A stretch of 64,000 nucleotides of DNA from assembly GCA_937125455.1 (NCBI GenBank), contig CAKZLK010000022.1:40248-104247 (forward strand). Reading direction: 5' to 3'. The notes under the pieces were generated by a model. That model was given only the letters and a program-made list of their open reading frames with translations, did no database searches and was not told where the DNA came from. The position numbers and the translations under genes are program-made. Positions 46,405 through 55,958 of this stretch are shown here, one piece after another (positions within the stretch are counted from its first letter, which is position 1; each line of letters opens with the position of its first letter). The stretch comes from an uncultured Aequorivita sp. (GTDB lineage: Bacteria > Bacteroidota > Bacteroidia > Flavobacteriales > Flavobacteriaceae).

Positions 46405-46484
46405 CATTTAATTTTAACAATTTCTTATGAAGGGTCTTTTGAAATATCGAATAAATAGCTACTTTAGTCGTTTAAACCTACATT

Positions 46485-49400
46485 ATGTCAAAACCAAATC
46501 ATATCCGCAAGACTTTTAAAATCAAACCGTTCATTTTGTTACTTTTTGTTGCGCTATTTACGGTAGTTGGATTTATTGTTTTTAATAAGGCCTTAGATTC
46601 AAAATCCCTTGGCGAATCTTCAGAAAACTCTGCACGGGAAAGTTATTCAGAATTTTTAGTAAACCATCCCTTTAGAAAATCCATGCGACTTTCAGAGGAA
46701 GAACGTTTAGCACAAAAATTACCACCAAATAAATTTTTTGAACAGGAATACTTATATACTAGCGACCCGCATTTGCTTCGTCCTGCACCAGAACGTTTAT
46801 ATGCACTTCAACAAAAACTAAAAACAGATCCATCCATGAGAACTCCACCGGGAGATCCTACAAACCTGTGGGAAGAGCGGGGACCGAACAATGTAGGAGG
46901 AAGAACACGCTCAATTATTTTTTTACCAGGCAGCACTACCAAAGTTTTAGCAGGTGGTGTAAGTGGAGGGCTTTGGTTGAATAATGATATTACAAACGCT
47001 TCGAGTGTATGGCAACATGTTAATGGTGTTCCTGGAAACCTTTCGGTAATGTCTATTACCATAGATCCTAATAATACGGACATTATGTATTTATGTACCG
47101 GTGAAGTATATACAGCTGGTGATGTTATTGGTAACGGAATTTATAAATCTACTGATGGCGGTACTAATTGGTTTGAATTAATTACAGGTATCGGAACAGC
47201 TGTTGAGGATAAATTTGCATTTGTTCAAGACGTAGTCGCATGGAATAATCCAGTAACAAACCAAACTGAAGTATACTTTGGGGCGGGGTCAACAATATAT
47301 AGAGAAGAAGTGGTGCCAGGTTCCGACGGATGGGATTGGCACGGTTTAAATACCATAGGGCTTTGGAAAAGTACCGATGGTACAAATTTTTCCCGATTGA
47401 CTGGAGCAACCTATACCGAATCTAATGGAACCCCTTATTCACCTAACAATTTTGATATAGGTGCAGATGGTACACTTTGGATGGGAACGCGTCGCAATGC
47501 CTATGGTTATGGAGGTGGTTATGTATTTAAGAATACGGGCAGTGGGTGGACCAATGTGCGAAATTTAGGCACTAATGGGCGTGTAGAATTAGCCTGTTCT
47601 AAACAAACTGCGGGAAAAATTTATGTTTTGGCTGAAGATAGAGTTAATACATCCTATCCTGCCAAAATTTACAGGACTACCAATGCTTTTTCATCGGCGC
47701 CAACACTTATGGCATATCCTGATGATGTGGATACTGGTATTCCATCTAGTGATTTTACTCGTGGACAAAGTTTTTATGATTTAATGATTGGCGTTGACCC
47801 TTCCAATGATGCAAAACTATATGTGGGGGGTATTGATATATTTAAGTCTACAAATTCTGGTGGAGCGTGGAGTCAGATTTCAAAATGGTCAAATAATAAT
47901 GATTTAGCCACTTTGAATGTGCCATTGGTTCATGCCGACCAACATGCTATAGTATTTGCCCCAGGAATGGCCAACAGGGTTATTTTCGGGAATGATGGTG
48001 GAGTTTTTTATAGTAATGATGGAGGGACATCTAATTCAGTAAGAAATAATGGTTATAATGTTACTCAGTTTTACAAAGGGGCTATTAACCAACAAACATC
48101 TACCGATAAATTATTGGCAGGTGCACAAGATAACGGATCGCAATTAATAAATGGTGCGCCTCCAGGAATTGGAAGTTCTATTGAAGTAACAGGTGGAGAT
48201 GGTTGTTATGCTTTTATAGATCAGGACAATCAATATATGGTATCTTCCTATGTTTATAATGTATATTATCGTTGTAGTTATAATACAGGTACTGCACTAG
48301 CATATATTGCTAATAATACTAATGATGGTGATTTTGTAAACCAATGCGGATTGGATAGTAGTACTAATATACTTTATGCAAATGGTTCAACTTCCACACC
48401 TGCTTATAGAATTTATAGATATTCTAACGTTAATGGAACCGCTTCGCGAACTATACTTTCTAATAGTATGTTGAATACCTATCCTACAGCGTTTGTTGCA
48501 TCTCCATATACCAGTAACCGAATTTTGGTTGGGACTGCTCTGGGGAAAATTATCCGTTTAAATAATGCAAATGCTACACCAACTTGGACCGATATCAGTA
48601 TGCCTGGCCAGATAGGTGCTGTTTCAGATATTCGTTACGGAGCCACAGAAAATGATATTATGGTAACTTTTCATAATTATGGAGTAAATAGTATCTGGTA
48701 CACAAGCAATGGTGGAAGTAGTTGGGTGAGCAAAGAAGGCGATCTTCCCGATATGCCTGTAAAATGTATCCTTCAAAACCCCAATAACCATGATGAAGTT
48801 ATTGTGGGTACGGCCCTTGGGGTATGGAAAACGTCAAATTGGTCAACAACAAACCCAAATTGGACACAATCGCAAAACGGCATGAGCGATGTAAAAGTTA
48901 TGTCTTTTGATTATAGAGAAGCAGACGGAACTATTTTGGCTGCTACTTATGGACGAGGCATGTTCACTGGTAAGTTTAACGGTTGTGGTCAAACTACAGA
49001 ATATATATCAGGTAGTTGGAACAATGGTTCTCCAAGTTCTTCAAAAGCAGTAATTATAAAAGATGATTACAATACTGCTGTAAGTGGTAATATAGAGGCT
49101 TGTTCCTTAATAGTAGAATCTGGAAAAACCCTTACGGTTAGCGCTGGTAATTATGTGGAAATACAAGGCAATATTGTTGTAGATGGCAATTTGTTCGTTG
49201 ATCACGAAGGTAGCTTGGTACAAGTTGACGATGCTGCCTCAGTAACAAACAGCGGAAACATCACGATTCGAAAAATCACACCTTTCTTGGCTCCAAGATA
49301 TTTTATGGTACTGGGCAGCCCAATGACCGCAGAGACGCGTTCCGGGGTTTATGGAAGTTCGGTCTTGGTTCGCAACCACACCACATTGAACTTCATCCCC

Positions 49401-50654
49401 AATCCGGATGTAGAGCTTCAAGATCCACTTGCGGAAAACTTTGCTGATGACAACGGTGACGACTGGCAGAACTACACTAGCGACATCAATGCTGGGGAGG
49501 GCTATTTGGTCCTGCCGCAGCCAGACCTTGCTTCCAGTGGCTCCTACACCCTTGATTACACACAGGGAACACTCAATAATGGACAAATTGATTACGATGT
49601 GGATTTCCACACAGATTCAAATTCCAGCCCGAATGTTGTTGGTAATCCATACGCTTCAGCCATAGACGCCTATGCTTTCTTGGCTGAGAACAGTATGGTG
49701 GATGCAATCTATTTCTGGGAACATTTAACCACTGCCAGCTCTAGCTATCCAGGCTATAAGGTGAATAACTACGATATGGGCGATATCTCCATGTTCAACA
49801 GTTCTGGGGGCGTGAAGGCGGCGAACGACATGGTTCCGGGAGAACCTACCAAGCCTAACGGGTACATATCCTCCGGACAAGGTTTTGGGTTCAAGGCAAC
49901 AGCTGCAGGAACCGCAAGGTTCAAGAACTATATGCGTGTTACCGGCAACAATGATACCTACAGAAGGCCCACAGCCGCGAAAGATCGTATCTGGCTCCAG
50001 GTCTCTAATGAGGCCTACGACCTTAGCAGCGGTATGTTGATCAGTTTTTCAGAAGAATCCGTTGATGGCTACGATGCCAAGTTTGATGCAAAACGATTGG
50101 CTACGCCGGTGAGTCTTTATTCCAAATTGGCCACAGGTGAAGAGCTTGCCATCCAGGGACGCAGCGCGTTCGATGAAAACCAGGAAATTCCTTTGGGCTT
50201 TGTAAGTCAGGTTGAGGAAGAACAGGAGTTCATGATATCCATCAGCGAGCAGGACGGACTGGTTTGGCCTGACGTACAAGTATATTTGCTTGACCGTGCA
50301 GAAAATGTTGTTCACAACCTGAGCGATTCGGCCTACGTTTTTAAGAGTAAGGCAGGGGTGGACAACGACAGGTTCGTGCTACTTTTCAAAAATACGGTTT
50401 TGGGCACTTTGGAAAATCAGTTGCAGGCCATCAGTATTGTGCCAAACCCAACCACGGGCAAAATAACCATCGTTTCGCCAAAGACCGTGATCAACTCCGT
50501 AGAAGTGTTCGACATTCGCGGCAGGAGACTGATGGGCGTGGATTATAACAATAGCCAATATTCACTTGATCTTTCGAGCTTGCAATCTGCCACCTATTTT
50601 GTGAAGATAAACACAGCAGAAGGAACACTTACCAAGCGAATTGTGAAGAATTAA
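46485..50654 (+). CDS. Giant T9SS-sorted protein with Asp-box (BNR/sortilin-like) repeats
   Basis: A 1389-residue exported protein. A basic N-terminus and a hydrophobic segment (about residues 14-34) form the signal or anchor. Residues about 125-850 look like a beta-propeller with Asp-boxes (STDGGTNW, STNSGGAW, TSNGGSSW) and GPNNVGGRTRS near the start. From about residue 905 a second module runs to about 1310. A type A T9SS sorting domain closes the protein (ISIVPNPTTGKITIV to KRIVKN). G+C rises abruptly near 49.2 kb, so the 3' third differs in origin or history. It separates nqrF from apbE. Confidence 0.85.
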   Translation: MSKPNHIRKTFKIKPFILLLFVALFTVVGFIVFNKALDSKSLGESSENSARESYSEFLVNHPFRKSMRLSEEERLAQKLPPNKFFEQEYLYTSDPHLLRPAPERLYALQQKLKTDPSMRTPPGDPTNLWEERGPNNVGGRTRSIIFLPGSTTKVLAGGVSGGLWLNNDITNASSVWQHVNGVPGNLSVMSITIDPNNTDIMYLCTGEVYTAGDVIGNGIYKSTDGGTNWFELITGIGTAVEDKFAFVQDVVAWNNPVTNQTEVYFGAGSTIYREEVVPGSDGWDWHGLNTIGLWKSTDGTNFSRLTGATYTESNGTPYSPNNFDIGADGTLWMGTRRNAYGYGGGYVFKNTGSGWTNVRNLGTNGRVELACSKQTAGKIYVLAEDRVNTSYPAKIYRTTNAFSSAPTLMAYPDDVDTGIPSSDFTRGQSFYDLMIGVDPSNDAKLYVGGIDIFKSTNSGGAWSQISKWSNNNDLATLNVPLVHADQHAIVFAPGMANRVIFGNDGGVFYSNDGGTSNSVRNNGYNVTQFYKGAINQQTSTDKLLAGAQDNGSQLINGAPPGIGSSIEVTGGDGCYAFIDQDNQYMVSSYVYNVYYRCSYNTGTALAYIANNTNDGDFVNQCGLDSSTNILYANGSTSTPAYRIYRYSNVNGTASRTILSNSMLNTYPTAFVASPYTSNRILVGTALGKIIRLNNANATPTWTDISMPGQIGAVSDIRYGATENDIMVTFHNYGVNSIWYTSNGGSSWVSKEGDLPDMPVKCILQNPNNHDEVIVGTALGVWKTSNWSTTNPNWTQSQNGMSDVKVMSFDYREADGTILAATYGRGMFTGKFNGCGQTTEYISGSWNNGSPSSSKAVIIKDDYNTAVSGNIEACSLIVESGKTLTVSAGNYVEIQGNIVVDGNLFVDHEGSLVQVDDAASVTNSGNITIRKITPFLAPRYFMVLGSPMTAETRSGVYGSSVLVRNHTTLNFIPNPDVELQDPLAENFADDNGDDWQNYTSDINAGEGYLVLPQPDLASSGSYTLDYTQGTLNNGQIDYDVDFHTDSNSSPNVVGNPYASAIDAYAFLAENSMVDAIYFWEHLTTASSSYPGYKVNNYDMGDISMFNSSGGVKAANDMVPGEPTKPNGYISSGQGFGFKATAAGTARFKNYMRVTGNNDTYRRPTAAKDRIWLQVSNEAYDLSSGMLISFSEESVDGYDAKFDAKRLATPVSLYSKLATGEELAIQGRSAFDENQEIPLGFVSQVEEEQEFMISISEQDGLVWPDVQVYLLDRAENVVHNLSDSAYVFKSKAGVDNDRFVLLFKNTVLGTLENQLQAISIVPNPTTGKITIVSPKTVINSVEVFDIRGRRLMGVDYNNSQYSLDLSSLQSATYFVKINTAEGTLTKRIVKN

Positions 50655-50677
50655 TAATAATTTAAACGACCAATTTC

Positions 50678-50712
50678 AAAAACCGTCTTTGTTTATACAA
50701 AGACGGTTTTTT
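50678..50712 (+). terminator. Terminator of the giant T9SS gene
   Basis: Stem AAAACCGTCTTTG/CAAAGACGGTTTT (13 bp) with a 6-nt loop and T tail. Confidence 0.92.
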
Positions 50713-50724
50713 ATATTTTAAAAG

Positions 50725-50757
50725 TTGAGAGAATAAATCCAAATATTCGTAATTTTG
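50725..50757 (+). promoter_or_regulatory. Promoter of the small protein gene before apbE
   Basis: TTG (50725-50727), 22-nt spacer, then TAATTTTG (50750-50757). It rules out a TTG start at 50755 for the downstream gene, since that lies inside the -7 element, and leaves only about 9 nt to the ATG at 50767. Confidence 0.7.
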
Positions 50758-50766
50758 AAGTCACTT

Positions 50767-51129
50767 ATGGACGAAATACTTACCAAACAGGAACTTCATA
50801 ATCTCGCAATGAATATCGTGGGGAAACAGTTAGAAGCTGATGGATTTGAATTTTTGGGTGTAAATTCAAAATTGAAGAGAGATCCCCAGTTTGTTGTTTT
50901 AAAAGATAAAGTACTTCATTTTATAATTGTTCGTGCAATTTCCTATCCACAAGATGCGCATGCGTATGATCCCCTTTTTATGCAAACAATTAAAACTCAC
51001 GCAGAAAAGTTTGAGGCAAAAACATACTACGCTGGTGTTGGTCTTGGTCATGGAAAAGACTACGGGAAACCAGTTATAAAAAACGAAGAATATACTTTGG
51101 TTTATAAAGGCTTACAAGAGGTTTTATGA
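50767..51129 (+). CDS. Small conserved-looking protein between nqr and apbE
   Basis: A 120-residue soluble protein starting MDEILTKQELHNLAMNIVG. I recall homologues in flavobacterial genomes labelled as an Nqr subunit F, but it has no Fe-S, FAD or NAD motif, so that label looks like a context-derived name. The sequence has mixed alpha/beta character, with FVVLKDKVLHFIIVRAISYP and YYAGVGLGHGKDYGK. There is no signal peptide or membrane segment. It precedes apbE by 109 nt. It may serve Nqr maturation; that is inference only. Confidence 0.75.
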   Translation: MDEILTKQELHNLAMNIVGKQLEADGFEFLGVNSKLKRDPQFVVLKDKVLHFIIVRAISYPQDAHAYDPLFMQTIKTHAEKFEAKTYYAGVGLGHGKDYGKPVIKNEEYTLVYKGLQEVL

Positions 51130-51238
51130 AATGCCTATTTGTGGTTTGTAAAACAATCGGAGTTCAAAATCTGAGCATTATAATTAACCTAGGCATTACG
51201 AAGTCAAAGCATTCCTATTTCTCAAATATTTTATACAG

Positions 51239-52246
51239 ATGAAAAAACTAATTTTTTTACCATTTTTATTTCTTTTACTGTGTTGCGAAAATAAAGAGCC
51301 AAAACTTATCTTTTTGCAGGGTGATGCTTTTGGAACTACCTATAACATTCAGTTTTACTCCAATGAAAGTATAGATTTTAAAAAAGGTTTGGACTCTGTC
51401 ATTGCTACGGTAAACCATTCTGTCAGCACCTATATACCACAGAGTGATATTTCCAAAATCAACAAAGGGGACTCTTCTGTGGTTGTTGATTCAATCTTTA
51501 GAGAAGTTTTTAAAATTTCTAAAGAAGCAAACAAAAACACAAACGGCTATTTTGATCCAACCATTGGTGTTTTGCGAAATGCATACGGTTTTGGAGATGT
51601 TAAACCTTTAAAGAAAATAGACAGTACCACTTTGGATTCCTTAATGAAATATGTAGGGTTCCATAAAGTTAAAATTAACGAGGACGGAACTGTTTCAAAA
51701 GCATATCCTGAAATTTATTTCGATTTTAATGCTGTGGCAAAAGGTTTTGGGATTGATTGTCTTGGCCGATATTTGGAATCAAAAGGCGTAAAAAACTATT
51801 TAATTGAATTGGGCGGTGAAATTCTAACTAAAGGTGAAAACTTAGAAAAAAATCAGGATTGGGTAGTTGGTATTGAAGCTGTAGATTCAGAACTTGAAAA
51901 CCGTAGTTTTGAAGCTACTGTAAAACTGAAAGATGTGGGTATGGCTTCTTCTGGCAATTACCGCAAGTTTAGAATAGATTCACTTACAGGAAAAAAATAT
52001 GTCCACACCCTAAACCCGTTGACTGGTTCTGCTGAAAAAAGCGATGTAACCAGTTCAACAGTAATTGCACCAACTTGTGGCGTGGCCGATGCTTATGCAA
52101 CTTCCTTTATGGCTTTGGGTTTGGAGAAATCAAAAGAACTGTTAAAAAATCTTCCAAATATAGAAGCCTATTTAACATACACGGATTCTTTAAACCAACA
52201 TCAGTTTTTTGCTACCGAAGGGTTTAAAAGATTAATGCCCAAATAA
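51239..52246 (+). CDS. apbE: FAD:protein FMN transferase
   Basis: ApbE transfers FMN from FAD to Thr of target proteins such as NqrB and NqrC. Its 335 residues begin with a lipoprotein signal (MKKLIFLPFLFLLLCC, lipobox Cys about 15 or 16). Then GDAFGTTYNIQFY, the FAD-binding YFDFNAVAKGFGID and LIELGGEILTKG, and the C-terminal HTLNPLTGSAEKSD and ADAYATSFMALG follow. The presence of NqrB and NqrC in the same window explains its role. The stop is 1 nt from the convergent T9SS gene. Confidence 0.95.
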   Translation: MKKLIFLPFLFLLLCCENKEPKLIFLQGDAFGTTYNIQFYSNESIDFKKGLDSVIATVNHSVSTYIPQSDISKINKGDSSVVVDSIFREVFKISKEANKNTNGYFDPTIGVLRNAYGFGDVKPLKKIDSTTLDSLMKYVGFHKVKINEDGTVSKAYPEIYFDFNAVAKGFGIDCLGRYLESKGVKNYLIELGGEILTKGENLEKNQDWVVGIEAVDSELENRSFEATVKLKDVGMASSGNYRKFRIDSLTGKKYVHTLNPLTGSAEKSDVTSSTVIAPTCGVADAYATSFMALGLEKSKELLKNLPNIEAYLTYTDSLNQHQFFATEGFKRLMPK

Positions 52247-52247
52247 A

Positions 52248-54338
52248 CTATCTTTTTAGGGTAAAGTGACCTCGATACTCAGGTCTTCCTTTAATGTCAA
52301 TAGTAAACCAATAATCGCTTGAAGGCATTGGATTTCCTTTAAAATTAGTACCATCCCATCCTTTTGAAGTTGGTGAAACATCCTTTAAAAACTTTCCGTA
52401 ACGATCAAAAATATAGATTTTAGCATCAGGAAATTCATTCATTCCTATGATGTGCCAGTAATCGTGATAGTTGTCGTAATTTGGAGTGAAATAACGAGGA
52501 TAATCCAGGATTAAAATCTGTTGCGAAACAACACCGCAGCCAAACTTATCACGGACATAAACTGTATAATACCCATTTTTAAGGTCCGTAAAAATATTAC
52601 TAGCTTGGTAATGGAAGTCACCGTTCAAAGTGTATTCATAATCTCCTTCACCTTCCACAATTATTTCAATTGAATTGTTATAACCACTGAAGTCGTGGAT
52701 TTTTATGTCGGTTATGGTTGCAATATTTGAAGGAAAAACCTCAACACTTACATTGTTTTCACAACCAAAATAGTTTGTAACAGTTACGGTATAAGTGCCT
52801 GGAGCGTCAATTAAAACTCTATTCAAATTAGCTCCTTCTTCGCCTGTATTCCAAACATAATATTTAAATCCTCCTTGTACCGCAATTGGTAATTTTTCAG
52901 AAGCATTTAAGCAATAGTAATAAAAATCCTTTTCAAATACTGGCACGGGCAACGGATTCACAACAATGTTGAATTGCGTATAATCAAAACAACCAGTAGC
53001 CGTTTCCAGCATAGTTGCATAAATGGTTTGGGGGTTGACTGTGTTCTGAAAAGTTCCGGAAATAGGATTGGTATCATTCAACCTATCATCTATGGAAGTG
53101 TAATAAGTTATTTGAAAATCGCTTGCAGCAAGATCATTGAGAATTTCAGCATTCTTTTCGTTTAGATTTACGGTTATCTTTTCATCAAAATCTTCATCAC
53201 ATGCTATAAAACCTTCGGGTTGGGTGGCAAGCTTGATTCTGTTTATGTAAGCTTGAAAAGAAGTTATAGCGAAACACAACGGATCGTTTTCATCGGTAAC
53301 CCTAACATAAATAATAACGGGCGTTTCAGTCAGGCTTATTGTTCTGCCTATCGGGTTTGCATTATTGTTTGCATCATCTTCAGTGTAGTGGTAGCTAAAA
53401 ATATATCGCTCTGGATTCATAATTACTTCAGGAATAATAGAATCCAATACATATAGTACCGAGGAAGTGTAATTACAAAAAATAACATCTTCAGGATTCA
53501 TAAGTTCGGGGCTTCCTACTTCAATCGTAAAAGTGGTTAAATCACTGCAGCCATTTGGTCTTTCAATACGTGCATATATAGTCTGGGGGTTTGAAATACT
53601 ATGGTAAGGACTTGTAAGTGGGTTTATGCCTATACTGGCATCATTCAGGGTTTCGTGGTAAGTTACTGTTACATCAGTTTGTGAACCAATTATATCGTTT
53701 GTCTGCAATTCTAAATTGAAGTCGGTAAAACCGTCAGGGTTACCATCAGTATCACAGTTTATAAGGTTTTCTGGCTCATTTGCAACCACACTGTTGGGAA
53801 GTTTTGCCGTTCCAGTGTAAAACAGACTTAAAGGGCCGGAACCTACTGCACGATCCACTAGTAGATAATAAACATCACCAGCTGTAGCCTCAATGTACTT
53901 TAAATATCCATTCCCATCTTCTCCTGGCCCTTCCTCCGTATCGGTTTCATCCATATTGAGCCCCGTTGCAACTTGCACGCCTGCCATTTGTGGGTTTGTA
54001 CTGGAGCATCTTATGGAAGCGCCCAAAGTAGTACAGGTAACTGTGGGGCCGTATATAGCAAAATCGTAATCGTCCTCGCCATTGTCAGGAATAAGATCAA
54101 AAGTGAATGTTCCAGATTGAATGATAATAAATTTGAACCAAATATTATTTTTATCAAAATAATAACAAGGTGGCACTTGGTTTCCTGGTAATGAAAATTC
54201 ATCAAAGCCAATTCCGCTAGGGTCAATCCCCAAACTTGAATCCCCACAAATTGTAATCGCATTTACGCAATCATTCGGGTTTTGAGCTATACCAACAAGT
54301 GTAAATCCTAGAAGTAGAAGAAGTAATTTTATTTTCAT
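52248..54338 (-). CDS. T9SS type B sorted surface protein
   Basis: A 696-residue exported protein. The signal peptide MKIKLLLLLLGFTLVGIA is followed by a Cys-containing beta domain typical of gliding-type adhesins (NDCVNAITICGDSS and DDYDFAIYGP, about residues 20-180). Three repeats of roughly 90-110 residues follow, each with a Cys-Asp start and NPQTIYA (about 195-470). An Ig-like unit comes next (about 475-610). A type B (CHU_C-like) sorting domain ends it: YPRYFTPNYDNYHDYWHI, IYIFDRYGKFL and GWDGTNFKGNPMPSSDYWF. The export route is firm; the function is unknown. Confidence 0.88.
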   Translation of the reverse strand: MKIKLLLLLLGFTLVGIAQNPNDCVNAITICGDSSLGIDPSGIGFDEFSLPGNQVPPCYYFDKNNIWFKFIIIQSGTFTFDLIPDNGEDDYDFAIYGPTVTCTTLGASIRCSSTNPQMAGVQVATGLNMDETDTEEGPGEDGNGYLKYIEATAGDVYYLLVDRAVGSGPLSLFYTGTAKLPNSVVANEPENLINCDTDGNPDGFTDFNLELQTNDIIGSQTDVTVTYHETLNDASIGINPLTSPYHSISNPQTIYARIERPNGCSDLTTFTIEVGSPELMNPEDVIFCNYTSSVLYVLDSIIPEVIMNPERYIFSYHYTEDDANNNANPIGRTISLTETPVIIYVRVTDENDPLCFAITSFQAYINRIKLATQPEGFIACDEDFDEKITVNLNEKNAEILNDLAASDFQITYYTSIDDRLNDTNPISGTFQNTVNPQTIYATMLETATGCFDYTQFNIVVNPLPVPVFEKDFYYYCLNASEKLPIAVQGGFKYYVWNTGEEGANLNRVLIDAPGTYTVTVTNYFGCENNVSVEVFPSNIATITDIKIHDFSGYNNSIEIIVEGEGDYEYTLNGDFHYQASNIFTDLKNGYYTVYVRDKFGCGVVSQQILILDYPRYFTPNYDNYHDYWHIIGMNEFPDAKIYIFDRYGKFLKDVSPTSKGWDGTNFKGNPMPSSDYWFTIDIKGRPEYRGHFTLKR

Positions 54339-54366
54339 TCAGAAATATTTTGGGTAAAAGAACAAA

Positions 54367-55128
54367 TTATTTTTTACATACGGGAATCAATTCGCCATTC
54401 GGTAATCTGTATTTTTCCACTTCTTCTGAAGAAAGCTTTTTTGTGTAATCAACGGGCTTCACCTTAAATCCAATACTTTTAAGTTTGCTGAAATAATCCA
54501 TTCCATACACCCGGACATGATCGTATTGTCCAAAGATTTTTGCACGTTCTTTTGGATCGGTAATACTATCATCTTCAAAAGTTTTTTCTAAATCTGCTTT
54601 ATAAGGAATTTGGAGAATTGCAGTTCCTCCGGGTGCCAATACACGATAAATTTCCTGCATCGCTTTTGTGTCGTCTGGAATATGTTCCAAAACGTGGTTG
54701 CAGATTATAAAGTCGAATTTGTTATCCTGAAAAGGTAAGTCGCAAATATCCGCTTTCACGTCTGCAATTGGCGAGTTTAGATCTGTCGTGGTGTAATCCA
54801 GATTTTTCATTCTCCGGAATTTCTTATAAAATGCTTGCTCAGGTGCAAAATGAAGCACTTTTAGATTTTTAGTAAAAAAACCCGTTTCATTTTTTAGATA
54901 CAGCCAAAAAAGTCTGTGTCGTTCCAAGGACAACGTGCCAGGGGAAAGCACATTTTCACGTATAACTTCATAACCATACGGGAGAAACCTTCGGTATGAT
55001 TTCCCGTCTATTGGATCTGTGTATTTATTACCCTTCAGAAAGAAAGCAATTATGGGGCGGCCAATAATACTCAATCTTATGAGTAGTGGCCTTGGTATGG
55101 TATTTAGGATTTTTTTGAACAAGGTCAA
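54367..55128 (-). CDS. Class I SAM-dependent methyltransferase
   Basis: A methyltransferase of 253 residues (Methyltransf_11 type). The SAM site is less classical: VLHFAPEQAF at about residue 90, DYTTTDLNSPIADVKADI next, then FDFIICNHVLEHIPDDTKAM and VLAPGGTAILQIPY. The substrate is unknown. It is 7 nt after map on the same strand, the last gene of a string that starts at gpmI. Confidence 0.88.
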   Translation of the reverse strand: MTLFKKILNTIPRPLLIRLSIIGRPIIAFFLKGNKYTDPIDGKSYRRFLPYGYEVIRENVLSPGTLSLERHRLFWLYLKNETGFFTKNLKVLHFAPEQAFYKKFRRMKNLDYTTTDLNSPIADVKADICDLPFQDNKFDFIICNHVLEHIPDDTKAMQEIYRVLAPGGTAILQIPYKADLEKTFEDDSITDPKERAKIFGQYDHVRVYGMDYFSKLKSIGFKVKPVDYTKKLSSEEVEKYRLPNGELIPVCKK

Positions 55129-55135
55129 TTGGTTG

Positions 55136-55954
55136 TTACAAAACGAATTCCTTTTCCCTAAATTCCTTTTCCTCGTCGGTTACAATACCCAAAGCTTCAT
55201 AAACATAGGCAAAAGTAGAAAGCAGTTCTGGCTTTCCGTTTACTAAAGCTATGTCATGCTCAAAGTGCGCACTGGGTTGTCCATCTAGAGTAACAATAGT
55301 CCAACCATCCTTCAACTGCTTCACTTTATGTGTTCCCATATTTATCATAGGTTCCAAAGCAATGGTCATTCCTTCAATAAATTTCTTTCCGCGACCCCGA
55401 CGACCGTAATTTGGCATTTCCGGATCTTCGTGCATTTTTCTTCCTAAACCGTGACCTACAAGTTCACGTACTACACCATAGCCTTGTGCTTCACAATATT
55501 GTTGAATTGCAAAACCTACGTCCCCCACGCGGTTACCAGCTTTAAATTCACGGATGCCTATATAGAGTGATTCTTTGGTAATCTTTAATAGTTTTTTAAT
55601 TTCAGGATCAACTTCACCTACTTCAAAAGTATAAGCGTGATCGCCGTAAAATCCGTTTTTTATAGCCCCGCAATCAATAGCTACTATGTCGCCATCCTTC
55701 AAAGGAACATCTGTAGGTAAGCCGTGAACCACGGCTTCATTTACACTGGTCAAAAGGGTAGAAGGGCAATCATACAATCCCAAAAAGCCGGGGATGGCAT
55801 CCTGGCTTCTAATGTATTCCTCCGCCATTTTATTAAGTCGATTTGTAGTAATGCCCGGTTTTACTTCCTTTGCGAGCATACCTAAAGTCCGGGACACTAC
55901 CAAAGCGCTTTCACGCATCAGTTCAATTTCTTCTCTTGTTTTTGGAATTATCAT
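55136..55954 (-). CDS. map: Methionine aminopeptidase, type I
   Basis: Map removes the N-terminal Met from new proteins. In 272 residues the substrate His is in VVHGLPTDV. The metal ligands are in VAIDCGAIKNGFYGDHAYTF, VGHGLGRKMHEDP, TIALEPMINMGT and SAHFEHDIAL. Start ATG at 55954, 4 nt after the HAD gene; it is probably co-transcribed with its neighbours on both sides. Confidence 0.96.
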   Translation of the reverse strand: MIIPKTREEIELMRESALVVSRTLGMLAKEVKPGITTNRLNKMAEEYIRSQDAIPGFLGLYDCPSTLLTSVNEAVVHGLPTDVPLKDGDIVAIDCGAIKNGFYGDHAYTFEVGEVDPEIKKLLKITKESLYIGIREFKAGNRVGDVGFAIQQYCEAQGYGVVRELVGHGLGRKMHEDPEMPNYGRRGRGKKFIEGMTIALEPMINMGTHKVKQLKDGWTIVTLDGQPSAHFEHDIALVNGKPELLSTFAYVYEALGIVTDEEKEFREKEFVL

Positions 55955-55958
55955 AGTG

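Noticed and set aside
50755..50766. TTG start for the small gene before apbE
   Set aside because: The codon lies inside the TAATTTTG -7 element, so it could not be in the transcript.
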